Source: Rhodococcoides kyotonense
GTDB taxonomy: Bacteria > Actinomycetota > Actinomycetes > Mycobacteriales > Mycobacteriaceae
Length of the DNA: 64,000 nt
Assembly: GCF_001645385.1 (NCBI RefSeq)
Contig: NZ_LVHI01000032.1
Location: forward strand, 124,001-188,000
Reading direction: 5' to 3'
Within the stretch, counting starts at the first letter, position 1, and each line of letters starts with the position of its first letter. Under the pieces are notes generated by a model. That model did not search any database. It was not told the origin of the DNA and saw only the letters and a program-made list of their open reading frames with translations. Below are positions 1-7,816 of this stretch, one piece after another. Made by a program: the position numbers and the translations under genes.

Positions 1-300
1 ACCGGCAATCAGCGGACGACGGCGGCCCAATGCGTCGGACAGCGGCCCGATGATCAACTGCCCCAATGCGAAACCGACGAGCGAGCCGGTGAGTGTGAAC
101 TGCACCAGCTCGTCCGACGTACCCAGGTCGTGGGCGATGAACGGAAACGCCGACAGATACATGTCGATGGTGAACGGACCGAGGGCGGTCACCGCACCCA
201 GGACGAGGACGAGCCGAAAGCGCGTCCAGCCCTGTGGTGTCGGTGTGGTGGTGTCAGTGCTGTTGGTCGAGGAATCCTGCGACGACGGCGTGGTAGTCAT
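1..300 (-). CDS. MFS drug exporter, Bcr/CflA type (partial, N-terminus only)
   Basis: The first 100 residues of a major facilitator are encoded from an ATG at 300 leftwards, and the gene runs off the left edge. After a Ser/Thr-rich cytoplasmic tail of about 25 residues comes the first membrane helix, with the GPFTIDMYLSAFP sequence typical of the DHA1 Bcr/CflA family. Helix 2 is followed by the loop GPLSDALGRRRPL, which is MFS motif A. Family members export drugs or metabolites by proton antiport. The start lies inside the preceding hydrolase gene (47-bp overlap on the same strand), suggesting translational coupling. I found no later plausible start before helix 1. The substrate is unknown. 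Confidence 0.85.
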   Translation of the reverse strand, partial: MTTTPSSQDSSTNSTDTTTPTPQGWTRFRLVLVLGAVTALGPFTIDMYLSAFPFIAHDLGTSDELVQFTLTGSLVGFALGQLIIGPLSDALGRRRPLIAG

Positions 301-1102
301 GTGGCCGTTCTTCCTGAAGATGATGTGATGCCCGATCCATGACGTAGAGCTGGCCTCGCGGAACCATGCGCGCGAGCATCAGCGGGTAGTCGGGCGTCAG
401 GAAGTCGTCGTACATTCCCCACGCGAACAGCACCGGGGCTTCGATCTGCCCCAATTCGGCTGTGAGGTCCTGCCATTCGCCTCGTGGGTTGTCCGACGCG
501 GCCGCCAAGGCCATCTCGTCGGGGTCGAGGCTCTGCTCGTAGCGCATGTCGACGGTCTCGTCCGGGAGCGCATCGCCGTCGAACCATTCGAGGCGGGTGA
601 TCAGTTCCCGCATCTTCTCGCGGGAGGGGCCGGTGCCGCCGTAGTAGACGTCCCGCGCGTTCCTACCGCGTCGGCCACCCTCGGGAAGCGGAGCGAGCGG
701 GCCGTAGAAGACGGGCATGCTGCCGGTGACGACGAGCGAGCGAACGCGGGTCGGGTACTTCGCTGCGAGGTTGAGGGCAATGGTGCCTCCCCACGAGTTG
801 CAGACGAAATCGGCACGGTCGATTCCCAGTTCGTCGAGAAGGGCCACCATCTTGGCCGCGTGGAAATCCCACATCGGCCCTTCGATGGTGCACTTGTCGG
901 ACAGCCCGTACTGCGGGATGTCGACGAGAATCGCGCGCCGCGTCGACGCGAACATCGGGGCCACCGGGCCGAAGTCCGACCAGGCCGTGCAGCCAGGACC
1001 ACCTCCGTGAAGAAAGATGACCGGATCGCCGGATCCGAGATCGTGATAGTGAAACTTGACGCCGTCCGCCGTGGCGTACTGGCTCGGGGGTCGTTGTGCC
1101 AT
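254..1102 (-). CDS. alpha/beta hydrolase, C-C bond (meta-cleavage product) hydrolase-like
   Basis: This 282-aa protein has an alpha/beta-hydrolase fold with the oxyanion-hole HGGGPG at residues 33-38, which is typical of the HsaD/BphD group. The nucleophile is Ser103 in CNSWGG, replacing the usual GNSMGG. The acid is Asp232 or Asp233 in GMYDDFLTP, and the catalytic His is 260 or 261 in the SHH sequence. The length matches the family, which hydrolyses vinylogous 1,5-diketones made by extradiol dioxygenases. A second hydrolase of this kind lies at 7813-8685, so the two may act on different ring-fission products. It is divergent from the MaoC-like pair and overlaps the downstream exporter gene. 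Confidence 0.8.
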   Translation of the reverse strand: MAQRPPSQYATADGVKFHYHDLGSGDPVIFLHGGGPGCTAWSDFGPVAPMFASTRRAILVDIPQYGLSDKCTIEGPMWDFHAAKMVALLDELGIDRADFVCNSWGGTIALNLAAKYPTRVRSLVVTGSMPVFYGPLAPLPEGGRRGRNARDVYYGGTGPSREKMRELITRLEWFDGDALPDETVDMRYEQSLDPDEMALAAASDNPRGEWQDLTAELGQIEAPVLFAWGMYDDFLTPDYPLMLARMVPRGQLYVMDRASHHLQEERPHDYHAVVAGFLDQQH

Positions 1103-1203
1103 GGCGTCATTCCACCGCGTCGGGTGATCGACGGAAAGGGAACGGGTCCACTCTCCGGGCCGGGGTTCGTTCCGTGGCCGCGGACGTGACCTACCGTCGA
1201 GCT

Positions 1204-1689
1204 ATGAATCCTGACCTACACACTGCCGAGGAACGGGCACGCGCCGTGGTCGGTGTGCGCGAATCGCGTTCGCTGGGAACGCTGTCCGCCGATCATGCGG
1301 TGGCCTTCGCGCGTGCAGCCGCCGTCGACGAGCCCCGATACCTGGACCCGACGCGCGCGGATTTCGCCGTGCACCCGATGTACCTGCTGAGCATGCTGCG
1401 CGGTCACCAGGGAGGCGTCGACGACGACTACCGTCCCGACGGAATGTTCGCGGACGAGGTGCCCGGTACTGCTGGACTCGACGTGCGGTTGATGGCAGGC
1501 GGTCAGGCGATCGAGTTTCTTGCAGAGCCGGTGGTGGGTGAAACCGTCGACGCAGTACGCAATCTCGATGCGGTCACCGTCAAAGGTCGAACCGGTTCGC
1601 AGTTTCTGCTCCTCGAGACGGTCAAGGACTACGTCTCGTCCGGTGCGGGCACGCTGGCGCGTGTTCGCGAGACCTTCATCGTCCGATGA
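1204..1689 (+). CDS. MaoC-like hydratase, N-terminal-type subunit
   Basis: The protein has 161 aa and the features of a FAS1-type dehydratase / MaoC N-terminal hot-dog domain (YLDPTRADFAVHPMYL near residues 40-60). It lacks the catalytic hydratase motif, which is supplied by the next gene. The ATG at 1204 is preferred over upstream in-frame codons because the homologous region begins there. Its stop overlaps the next start (ATGA at 1686-1689), so the two are probably a heteromeric hydratase comparable to two-subunit MaoC-like enzymes of actinobacterial steroid and fatty-acid pathways. The expected reaction is hydration of an enoyl-CoA. The substrate is not determined. Confidence 0.7.
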   Translation: MNPDLHTAEERARAVVGVRESRSLGTLSADHAVAFARAAAVDEPRYLDPTRADFAVHPMYLLSMLRGHQGGVDDDYRPDGMFADEVPGTAGLDVRLMAGGQAIEFLAEPVVGETVDAVRNLDAVTVKGRTGSQFLLLETVKDYVSSGAGTLARVRETFIVR

Positions 1690-2078
1690 ACGCGATTCAG
1701 GCCGGGGGCGCCATCGAAACGGTGGTTCTCGCAACCGATCCCGTCCGCGTCCTCCGTTTCGGGGCGACGACGCACAATGCGCACCGCATTCACTACGACG
1801 CGGTCCACGCCGCCTCGGACGGCTTGGAGAGGCCGGTCGTGATGGCCCAGTTGCAGGGGACGTTGTTCCATCGTGCCGCTGCTCGGGCGGCCGGGCAGGG
1901 CGGTACGGTGACCGCACTGTCGTGGCAGAACCGCGCTCCCGCATACGTCGGTGAGACCCTCACGGTGTCGGGTCGGGTGATCGACGTGCAGGACGGTGTC
2001 GCCCACCTCGAGCTGGAGGAGCACACGGAGGACGGAAGACTGTGTGCCACAGGGTCCGCCGTCGTTCGGCTGCCCTGA
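1686..2078 (+). CDS. MaoC-like hydratase, catalytic subunit
   Basis: This is a 130-aa single hot-dog protein. The motif HNAHRIHYD, about 30 residues in, is the hydratase signature of HTD2/MaoC-like proteins, where an Asn/His or Asp/His pair activates water. It overlaps the preceding subunit by ATGA, and together the two equal the length of a fused MaoC hydratase. The context (CoA ligase, CoA-transferase and enoyl-CoA hydratase in the same island) fits a beta-oxidation-like side-chain or ring-derived CoA route. I infer a heterodimer; no direct evidence of assembly is visible. Confidence 0.75.
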   Translation: MNAIQAGGAIETVVLATDPVRVLRFGATTHNAHRIHYDAVHAASDGLERPVVMAQLQGTLFHRAAARAAGQGGTVTALSWQNRAPAYVGETLTVSGRVIDVQDGVAHLELEEHTEDGRLCATGSAVVRLP

Positions 2079-2129
2079 CTCCGGTCGGCCGGACGTCACG
2101 GTACTGTCCGGCCGACCTGAGTCGAGATG

Positions 2130-3104
2130 TCACTCGCGGTGGTCGGAGACCCAACCGGTCAACAGAACCTCGTCGGGATCCACCGGTCCTGCCATGGAAC
2201 CCTGCTGCGTGAAGAAATCGACGAGACTCCTCGAGCGGGTGAGGTCATCTTCGCTGAAATCACGGCCGGTGAAGTCGATCTGAGTGACGCGATCGCGTGC
2301 CTCCGCTGGATCCATCTGGATCTCGGCCGCAATGGCGGCTGCCGCGCGATCGGGATCTTCCTGGATGATCTCCGACGCGTCGGCGATGACTGCGAACACC
2401 TTCCCCGCGAGTTCGTCGTTGGCGTCGAGCCAATCCTCTCGGGCGAGGATCCACTGCGAGTACTCGGCTCCGAAGTCACCGGTCGTGGCCACCACGCTGG
2501 ATCCATCGGCTTCTGCTTGCGCCACCCACGGGTCGAACGAGACGAATCCGTCGATGTCACCGCGTGCCAACAGTGCAGGCTGCTCGGGCGGGCTCGTCGA
2601 GACGATTTCGATGGTCGCGGGGTCGAGTCCCAGGCTTCTCAGATAGAGATCGGTGAAGTAGACGCCGATGCCCGGGAAGACACCCATGGTCTTGATGTCC
2701 TTCGGCTGCACACCGTCTCGGAGAACGACCTGGAAGTACCGATCCGAGTCCTGGAACACGCCGAGCGCCCGCAGCTGCGGGTTCGCCGCCATGACGGTCA
2801 GCGCGGTCGAATCCGCATTACCGGACATCTCCGACGTCCCGGCGACCACGTTCTGGGCGCCCGCGGCACCCCCTTCGGTCTGGACGATCTCGACGTCGAG
2901 GCCCGCCGCGTCGAACATGCCTTCGTGGTCGGCGAGAAACAGCGGCGCATACGACGGGTCGACGCCGACGGCGATGCGGACGAGCGAGGTACCGGTCGCT
3001 TCCTGGGTGGCTGGGCGAGTACATCCGGTGGCGACGACGAGCACGGACAACGCGGCGACCGTGGCTCCGGTCGCCCACCGCTTCCTGGTTGAAATCATCG
3101 ACAT
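2130..3104 (-). CDS. ABC transporter substrate-binding lipoprotein, NMT1/NitT-TauT type (orphan)
   Basis: The 324-aa lipoprotein has a basic start, a hydrophobic stretch and the lipobox VVATGC. It then has an NMT1/SsuA-like periplasmic-binding fold (IAVGVDPSYAPLFLA, EGMFDAAGLDVEIVQ). It is clearly paralogous to the binding protein at 10016-10999, which has its own ATPase and permease. No transport partners are adjacent here, so it may feed the same permease with a related substrate. It lies 28 bp downstream of the enoyl-CoA hydratase gene on the same strand and is probably co-transcribed with it. Family members bind small anions, thiamine precursors or aromatic acids. Confidence 0.85.
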   Translation of the reverse strand: MSMISTRKRWATGATVAALSVLVVATGCTRPATQEATGTSLVRIAVGVDPSYAPLFLADHEGMFDAAGLDVEIVQTEGGAAGAQNVVAGTSEMSGNADSTALTVMAANPQLRALGVFQDSDRYFQVVLRDGVQPKDIKTMGVFPGIGVYFTDLYLRSLGLDPATIEIVSTSPPEQPALLARGDIDGFVSFDPWVAQAEADGSSVVATTGDFGAEYSQWILAREDWLDANDELAGKVFAVIADASEIIQEDPDRAAAAIAAEIQMDPAEARDRVTQIDFTGRDFSEDDLTRSRSLVDFFTQQGSMAGPVDPDEVLLTGWVSDHRE

Positions 3105-3132
3105 GTGCGTCCTCTCGGGGTTGTCGGTTCCG

Positions 3133-3903
3133 TCATTTGCCGGTGAAGACGGCAGGTCGTTTGTCGAGAAACGCCTGCAGTCCCTCGGCGGTGTCGCTGG
3201 TCGTGATCAGTTTCAGAACGGCGTCGAACTCGACGTCGAGCGCCTCGTGCATGGGTAGCGGCAGACCGTCGGTCACCACCTGCTTGATCAGACCGATCGC
3301 CGCGGTCGGTTTCGCGGCGTACGCCGCGGCCAGCTCGGCAACGGTGTCGTCGAAACGATCGTCTGCCACCACTCGGTCGACGAGTCCGATGTCCAGCGCC
3401 TCGGCGGCCGTCAGCTTGCGACCCTCCATCATCAGCAGTACGGCGCGGTGAGCGCCGATCAGGCGCGGAAGTCGTTGACTACCACCGGCACCCGGGAACA
3501 GTCCCAACGCGATCTCCGGGAAGCCGACGGTCGCGGCGTCGCTCATCACCCGGAGGTCGCACGCTAGTGCCAATTCCGCTCCGCCGCCGAGTGCGTGACC
3601 GTTCATCGCCGCGATGACGGGTTTGGGCGCCGACGTCAGAATGTGCTGTACGTCGACCCACGGACGCATCGCGCGTTGTGTCTCCTCGGTGAGATTGCGC
3701 ATCACCGAGATGTCGGCGCCGGCCACGAAGAAGCGACCGGTCCCGCGTACGACGATGCAGCGCACCGACGGGTCGTCGGCGAGCGGCGGCAACGCCGTCA
3801 GCAACTCGTCGATCAGGTCCGGGTCGAATGCGTTCGCCGGTGGCCGGTCGACGACGACGGTCGCGACCGCGTCCGCGACGGTGGTACGTAGGTACGAGGT
3901 CAT
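3133..3903 (-). CDS. enoyl-CoA hydratase/isomerase (crotonase family)
   Basis: This 256-aa crotonase carries the oxyanion-hole region FFVAGADIS and the segment HALGGGAELALACDLR. Both catalytic glutamates of classical hydratases are at the expected places (GGGAEL and GFPEI). The C-terminus FLDKRPAVFTGK is typical of crotonases. The ATG at 3903 follows an AAGGGA Shine-Dalgarno sequence about 5 nt upstream; the reading frame stays open further upstream but without family similarity. It is divergent from the Rieske oxygenase. The likely role is hydration of an unsaturated CoA ester in the island's CoA arm. Confidence 0.85.
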   Translation of the reverse strand: MTSYLRTTVADAVATVVVDRPPANAFDPDLIDELLTALPPLADDPSVRCIVVRGTGRFFVAGADISVMRNLTEETQRAMRPWVDVQHILTSAPKPVIAAMNGHALGGGAELALACDLRVMSDAATVGFPEIALGLFPGAGGSQRLPRLIGAHRAVLLMMEGRKLTAAEALDIGLVDRVVADDRFDDTVAELAAAYAAKPTAAIGLIKQVVTDGLPLPMHEALDVEFDAVLKLITTSDTAEGLQAFLDKRPAVFTGK

Positions 3904-4007
3904 GAGCGTCCCTTCGGTAATCGGTCGCCTCATCATTCGTGAGGTGCTGCGCGGACCACAGGGCCTCGGTCCGACAGGCGAACTCTCGCTGCGGCGGTTT
4001 GCTGAAT

Positions 4008-4052
4008 GAACCGAATCCATTGGGCAGTGATCTGTCGTGCTTCAGGATTCGG
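4008..4052. promoter_or_regulatory. Candidate operator region upstream of the Rieske oxygenase
   Basis: In the 180-bp divergent region between the crotonase and the oxygenase, GAACCGAATCCATT at 4008-4021 resembles GAACCGTTTCCATT at 13526-13539, upstream of the reductase gene. The same stretch contains an inverted pair CCGAATCC (4011-4018) and GGATTCGG (4045-4052). It may bind the IclR protein of the island. This is a by-eye match only. Confidence 0.3.
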
Positions 4053-4083
4053 ATATCGAGCTCGCCGTTTCGAAGGGAAATTC

Positions 4084-5382
4084 ATGACGACAACAGACGT
4101 GACCGACGCTTCGGTCGCCGCCAGCGAGCCACAGCGCCCCCGTGCGGCAGGACGGCAGGACTGGACGGCCTGGCCGCTGTACAACGCTGCCAGCAGTGGC
4201 TACCGCGGCTATTGGTACCCGGTGGTGTGGGCCAGTCACATCACGAAGGACCCGAAGAGCTACATGCTCGGCGGGGACAAGCTCATGCTGATGCGAGATG
4301 GCGGAAAGATCTACGCGTTGCACGATCGCTGCCCGCATCGTGGCGTTCCCCTCTCCGAAGGCGACCAGCAGTTCCCGGGCACGGTCAGCTGCCCGTACCA
4401 CGGATGGACCTTCAAGCTCGACACCGGAAAGCTGGCCGCGGTCATCACCGACGGTCCCGACTCGAAGATCTGCGGCAAGCTGTCGGTCCGAACCTATGCG
4501 GTCGAGGAACGCCTCGGACTGGTCTGGGTGTACCTGCCCATCGCCGACGAGCCGCCTCACCCCATCGACGACCAGCTGCCCCGCGAGCTGACCGAGAACA
4601 CCGGAATCATCGGCGGGCGCATCCAACCGCGCCAGGGTGATTGGCGCTTCGCGTGCGAGAACGGTTTCGACGAGGGCCACGCCAAGTACCTGCATCGCAC
4701 CGCGCTGTGGCGTCTGTTCAAGCCCATGCCGACGTGGAACATCACGCGAATCATTCCCGAGGGACGGTGGATCTACCGCGTCCAGGACGAGGTCTACTGG
4801 GAGGCCACGTTCCCCGGTGTCGGCAAGTGGACGAACAAGCGGTGGTGGAAGAAGAAGCCGGACGAATCGAAGATCTCCAACATCGGAAACACCGGTGCGG
4901 GTAAGGAAGTGAATCCGGTCATCGCGGCCCAGAAGTTCCCGGGCTTCGCGTCGTTGTCCATGCCGGGGGTCCTCAGGATCGCCTACCCGACGTTCATCCA
5001 CTACGAGTTCTACGTGCCCGTCGACGAAGAGAACCACCGCTACGTCGGTCTGATGGTGAACTTCGTGTCCGGGTTGGGCAAGGCCAAGTTCTACGTCAAG
5101 TACCTGGGCGCCATCCGATGGCTGTTCCACGGTCAGTTCTCCGGACAGGACGCCTGGATGGTCGAGGTCACCGACGCGCCGCCGGAGAAGCTGTACCGGC
5201 CCGACGTCTCGTTGACGTCATGGCGGAACCTCGCGGAAGAGGAGTATGCGGAAAAGCTCTCGGCCGCTGCGCAATTCGCTCCGCAGAAGGAGGCGCGGCC
5301 AGCACGCAAGCGTCGTGTACCCGCCGCGTCCGCGGGAACCGAACCTGCCTCGACGCCCGTCAACGGGCAGTCCGCCGAATAG
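4084..5382 (+). CDS. Rieske non-heme iron oxygenase, terminal oxygenase alpha subunit
   Basis: This is a 432-aa ring-hydroxylating oxygenase. The Rieske 2Fe-2S ligands are Cys83 and His85 (CPHRG) and Cys103 and His106 (CPYHGW). The mononuclear iron site is ENGFDEGHAKYLH, with His199 and His204 as ligands and Asp196 as the likely bridging residue. The N-terminal GYWYPV and the spacing resemble the CarAa/OxoO group acting on carbazole and quinolones, but the substrate is open. The C-terminus is an Ala/Pro/Lys-rich tail. ATG 4084 has AAGGGAA upstream. No beta subunit is present, so it is probably a homotrimer. Electrons would come from the ferredoxin and reductase at 13573-14896. Confidence 0.9.
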   Translation: MTTTDVTDASVAASEPQRPRAAGRQDWTAWPLYNAASSGYRGYWYPVVWASHITKDPKSYMLGGDKLMLMRDGGKIYALHDRCPHRGVPLSEGDQQFPGTVSCPYHGWTFKLDTGKLAAVITDGPDSKICGKLSVRTYAVEERLGLVWVYLPIADEPPHPIDDQLPRELTENTGIIGGRIQPRQGDWRFACENGFDEGHAKYLHRTALWRLFKPMPTWNITRIIPEGRWIYRVQDEVYWEATFPGVGKWTNKRWWKKKPDESKISNIGNTGAGKEVNPVIAAQKFPGFASLSMPGVLRIAYPTFIHYEFYVPVDEENHRYVGLMVNFVSGLGKAKFYVKYLGAIRWLFHGQFSGQDAWMVEVTDAPPEKLYRPDVSLTSWRNLAEEEYAEKLSAAAQFAPQKEARPARKRRVPAASAGTEPASTPVNGQSAE

Positions 5383-5395
5383 TCCAGGAGAAGAC

Positions 5396-5512
5396 ATGAC
5401 CAGAATCGTGATCGCAGCACTCGCAGGCGCAGGTACGCTCGTGGGCTCCCAGCTGCTGTGGCAGTTCGTCGCCCGTCACTCGAACACGCAAGTCCATCAG
5501 GTCCGCCCGTGA
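5396..5512 (+). CDS. Small single-span membrane peptide
   Basis: A 38-aa ORF begins at ATG 5396 behind a strong CAGGAGAAG ribosome-binding site, 13 bp after the oxygenase stop. Its stop overlaps the next gene's start (GTGA at 5509-5512). Residues 3-19 (RIVIAALAGAGTLVGSQ) form one hydrophobic helix, followed by a polar tail. The good Shine-Dalgarno sequence and exact coupling on both sides argue that it is translated. The function is unknown. It could be a small membrane anchor or merely a coupling leader. Confidence 0.5.
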   Translation: MTRIVIAALAGAGTLVGSQLLWQFVARHSNTQVHQVRP

Positions 5513-6828
5513 CGTCGTCGCCCGACGACCGCACCGATCGTTCGGCGCAGGCACATCGGCACGTGAGTCGAGACCGCTTGCGGGACATATTGATCGACCT
5601 CGTCGACGTCGCGAGCCCGACCGGTGACGAAGCTCCGCTCGCCCGTGTCGTCACCGAGACGCTCGACCGTGCGGGGGTCGACGCGCACACCATGGCGTTG
5701 GACGATCGGCAGGCCAACTCGTGGGGTCGCCTGCGTGGGGACGGCACAGGTCCCGACCTGCTTCTCTACGCGCCGATCGACACCGTCACCACCGGCGACC
5801 CCGCAGAGGACCTGCCTGCACTTGGCCCCGCGCTGCGCCCGGACATGGTGGCGAAGGCCAGAGTCGACGGGGACTACCTGATCGGCCTCGGCGCGTCCAA
5901 CCCCAAGGGGCACGCGGCGTGCGTCATCGCCGCGGTCGAGGCGATCGCCGCAGCCGAGATACCGCTGAAGGGCGATCTGATCGTCGGATTCGGCGCAGGA
6001 GGCATGCCGACCAATGCGCGTGCGGGAGTCGGCAATCCGCGTCTGAACACCGGACAGGGCGTGGGGTGCTCGTTCCTTCTCGAACAGGGGGTCTGGGCGG
6101 ACTTCGCGTTGATCGCGAAACCGGGGTGGACCGTCTCGTGGGAAGAAGTGGGCCTCGCCTGGTTCACCGTCACGGTCCACGGGACACACACCTACGTCGG
6201 GTCGAGACATCGCCTGCCCTACGCGAACCCCATTGCGGCGGCGGGGGCGGTCGCTGCGCGACTCGAGGAGTGGTTCCCGAAGTACTCGGTGGCCAACACC
6301 TCGGGTCTGGTGGCGCCACAGGGGATCGTCGCCAACATCCGCGGCGGGTGGGAACGCACCGCGTCGTTCACCCCCGAGCAGGTGACGATGACGGTGGATC
6401 TGCGATTGAGTCCGCGCACCACACCCAGCGACGCCAAACGACAGCTCCTGGCGGCCGTGCGGCGAATCGCGGACGACCTGGGCGGACTGGAGATCGAGGT
6501 CGAGCAGGTGTTGGCCATCGCGGGCGAATCGTCGGACGAGGACATGTGGTTGTGCCGTAGCGCGATCGCCGCGTGGGAGGCGAGGGAAGGAAGACCGCAC
6601 GAACCCGCGTACGACGCCAGTGGCGCAACAGACGCGAACATATTGCGTAGCAGAGGAATTCCCACCGTTCGGGTCGGCATGCCGAAGGTAGTGGACGCGC
6701 CGTTCGAGGTGGATTTCGCGATGGGAATGAACACCGTGGATCTGCGCCGGGCCGAGGAGTTGACGCACTATCTCGTCGACGTCGCACTCGACACGGTCAC
6801 CCGCACACTCGAGGAAGTAGGACTGTGA
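5509..6828 (+). CDS. M20-family (ArgE/DapE-like) protein lacking canonical metal ligands
   Basis: The 439-aa protein follows the M20 layout, including a dimerisation/lid domain (about 210-330). The metal-binding positions are replaced, however. The first His of the GHxD motif is Pro89 (YAPIDTV), the bridging Asp of GxGxxDxKG is Asn131 (GASNPKG), the EE pair is absent from GAGGMPTN (162-169), the EPT position reads AKPG, and the final His motif reads GMNTVDL. Classical dinuclear zinc hydrolysis therefore seems unlikely. The GTG at 5509 is chosen for its overlap with the preceding stop. The position between the oxygenase and the ring-cleavage dioxygenase suggests a role on a pathway intermediate. 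Confidence 0.7.
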   Translation: MTSSPDDRTDRSAQAHRHVSRDRLRDILIDLVDVASPTGDEAPLARVVTETLDRAGVDAHTMALDDRQANSWGRLRGDGTGPDLLLYAPIDTVTTGDPAEDLPALGPALRPDMVAKARVDGDYLIGLGASNPKGHAACVIAAVEAIAAAEIPLKGDLIVGFGAGGMPTNARAGVGNPRLNTGQGVGCSFLLEQGVWADFALIAKPGWTVSWEEVGLAWFTVTVHGTHTYVGSRHRLPYANPIAAAGAVAARLEEWFPKYSVANTSGLVAPQGIVANIRGGWERTASFTPEQVTMTVDLRLSPRTTPSDAKRQLLAAVRRIADDLGGLEIEVEQVLAIAGESSDEDMWLCRSAIAAWEAREGRPHEPAYDASGATDANILRSRGIPTVRVGMPKVVDAPFEVDFAMGMNTVDLRRAEELTHYLVDVALDTVTRTLEEVGL

Positions 6829-6832
6829 CGAC

Positions 6833-7816
6833 ATGGCTATCGTGACGTTGGGTGTAGGTGCTTCGCACAGCACCCTGATGAACACCCACTGGGAGGAGAC
6901 CACCCACAAGGACGAGGCGGAGCGGTTCCGTGACGGACTGCGCGCGGCTCGCGATCGCATCGCGGACTCGAGGCCGGACGTCGTCGTTCTGTTGGGCTCC
7001 AACCACTTTCGAGGATTCTGGCTCGATCTCATACCCGCGTTCACCATCGGCGTCGGCGAATGCGTCGCGAGCGGTGAGTCGGGTACGCCCAAGGGGCCGC
7101 AGCGGGTCGACGTCGAGTTCGCCCGTCATCTCGCGAACGACCTGATCGAGAACGGCAAGTTCGATCCGGCGTTCTCGGCACGCATTCAGATCGATCACGG
7201 CCAGTCGCACGCCATTCAGTATCTTCTCGACGGTATCGACGTGCCGATCGTCCCGATCGTGGTCAACGTGTTCGCGCCTCCCCTCCCGACGTTCGAGCGG
7301 TGCAGGGATTTCGCTGTCGCGCTGCGTGATTCGATCGAGCGGGAAGCCTCCGACAAGCGAGTCGTGGTCATCGCGTCCGGTGGAATGTCCCACCGGTTGC
7401 CGTGGCCGGACTGGCGGGATCCGCACGGCGAGGACGAGGACTTCATGGTCCAGGCGTGGCTGGACGGCCGCGCCAACTGGTCTCAGTACGACGTTCGACG
7501 TCGTGAGATCATCCGAGCGGCCGAGGCCGCGATCACGCCGGCTTTCGACGACTACGTGCTTCGCCTGTTCGAGAAGGGCAGTGCGTCCGAACTGGTCGAC
7601 TACACGACCGAATCGATGGAGAAGGAAGCGGGCAACGGCGCCCAGGAGCTGCGCACCTGGCTGATGATGTCGACCCTCCTGCGCGACGTCGCGGGCGAAC
7701 GGCTCGCGTACGAGTCGATCCCCGAATGGCTCACGGGCATGGGCATCACGGTGCTCGATCCCGCAGCACAGCAGGACCTACAGAACGCTACGACGACGAA
7801 ATCGGAGAGACAATGA
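6833..7816 (+). CDS. Extradiol ring-cleavage dioxygenase, LigB/MhpB family
   Basis: The 327-aa type-II extradiol dioxygenase has iron-ligand histidines His12 (ASHS) and His58 (NHF). The acid-base residues typical of MhpB are His122 (DHGQSH) and His187 (GGMSHRLPWP). A single chain of this length resembles 2,3-dihydroxyphenylpropionate 1,2-dioxygenase rather than the split LigAB or CarBaBb enzymes. It would open a catechol made by the Rieske system, giving the substrate for the adjacent hydrolase. It starts 4 bp after the M20-like gene and its stop overlaps the hydrolase start (ATGA), so the three are one transcription unit. Confidence 0.85.
   Translation: MAIVTLGVGASHSTLMNTHWEETTHKDEAERFRDGLRAARDRIADSRPDVVVLLGSNHFRGFWLDLIPAFTIGVGECVASGESGTPKGPQRVDVEFARHLANDLIENGKFDPAFSARIQIDHGQSHAIQYLLDGIDVPIVPIVVNVFAPPLPTFERCRDFAVALRDSIEREASDKRVVVIASGGMSHRLPWPDWRDPHGEDEDFMVQAWLDGRANWSQYDVRRREIIRAAEAAITPAFDDYVLRLFEKGSASELVDYTTESMEKEAGNGAQELRTWLMMSTLLRDVAGERLAYESIPEWLTGMGITVLDPAAQQDLQNATTTKSERQ

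Noticed and set aside
2127..3092. A 321-codon plus-strand frame opposite the binding lipoprotein
   Set aside because: It has no signal peptide or domain; the minus strand has a lipobox and the NMT1 fold.
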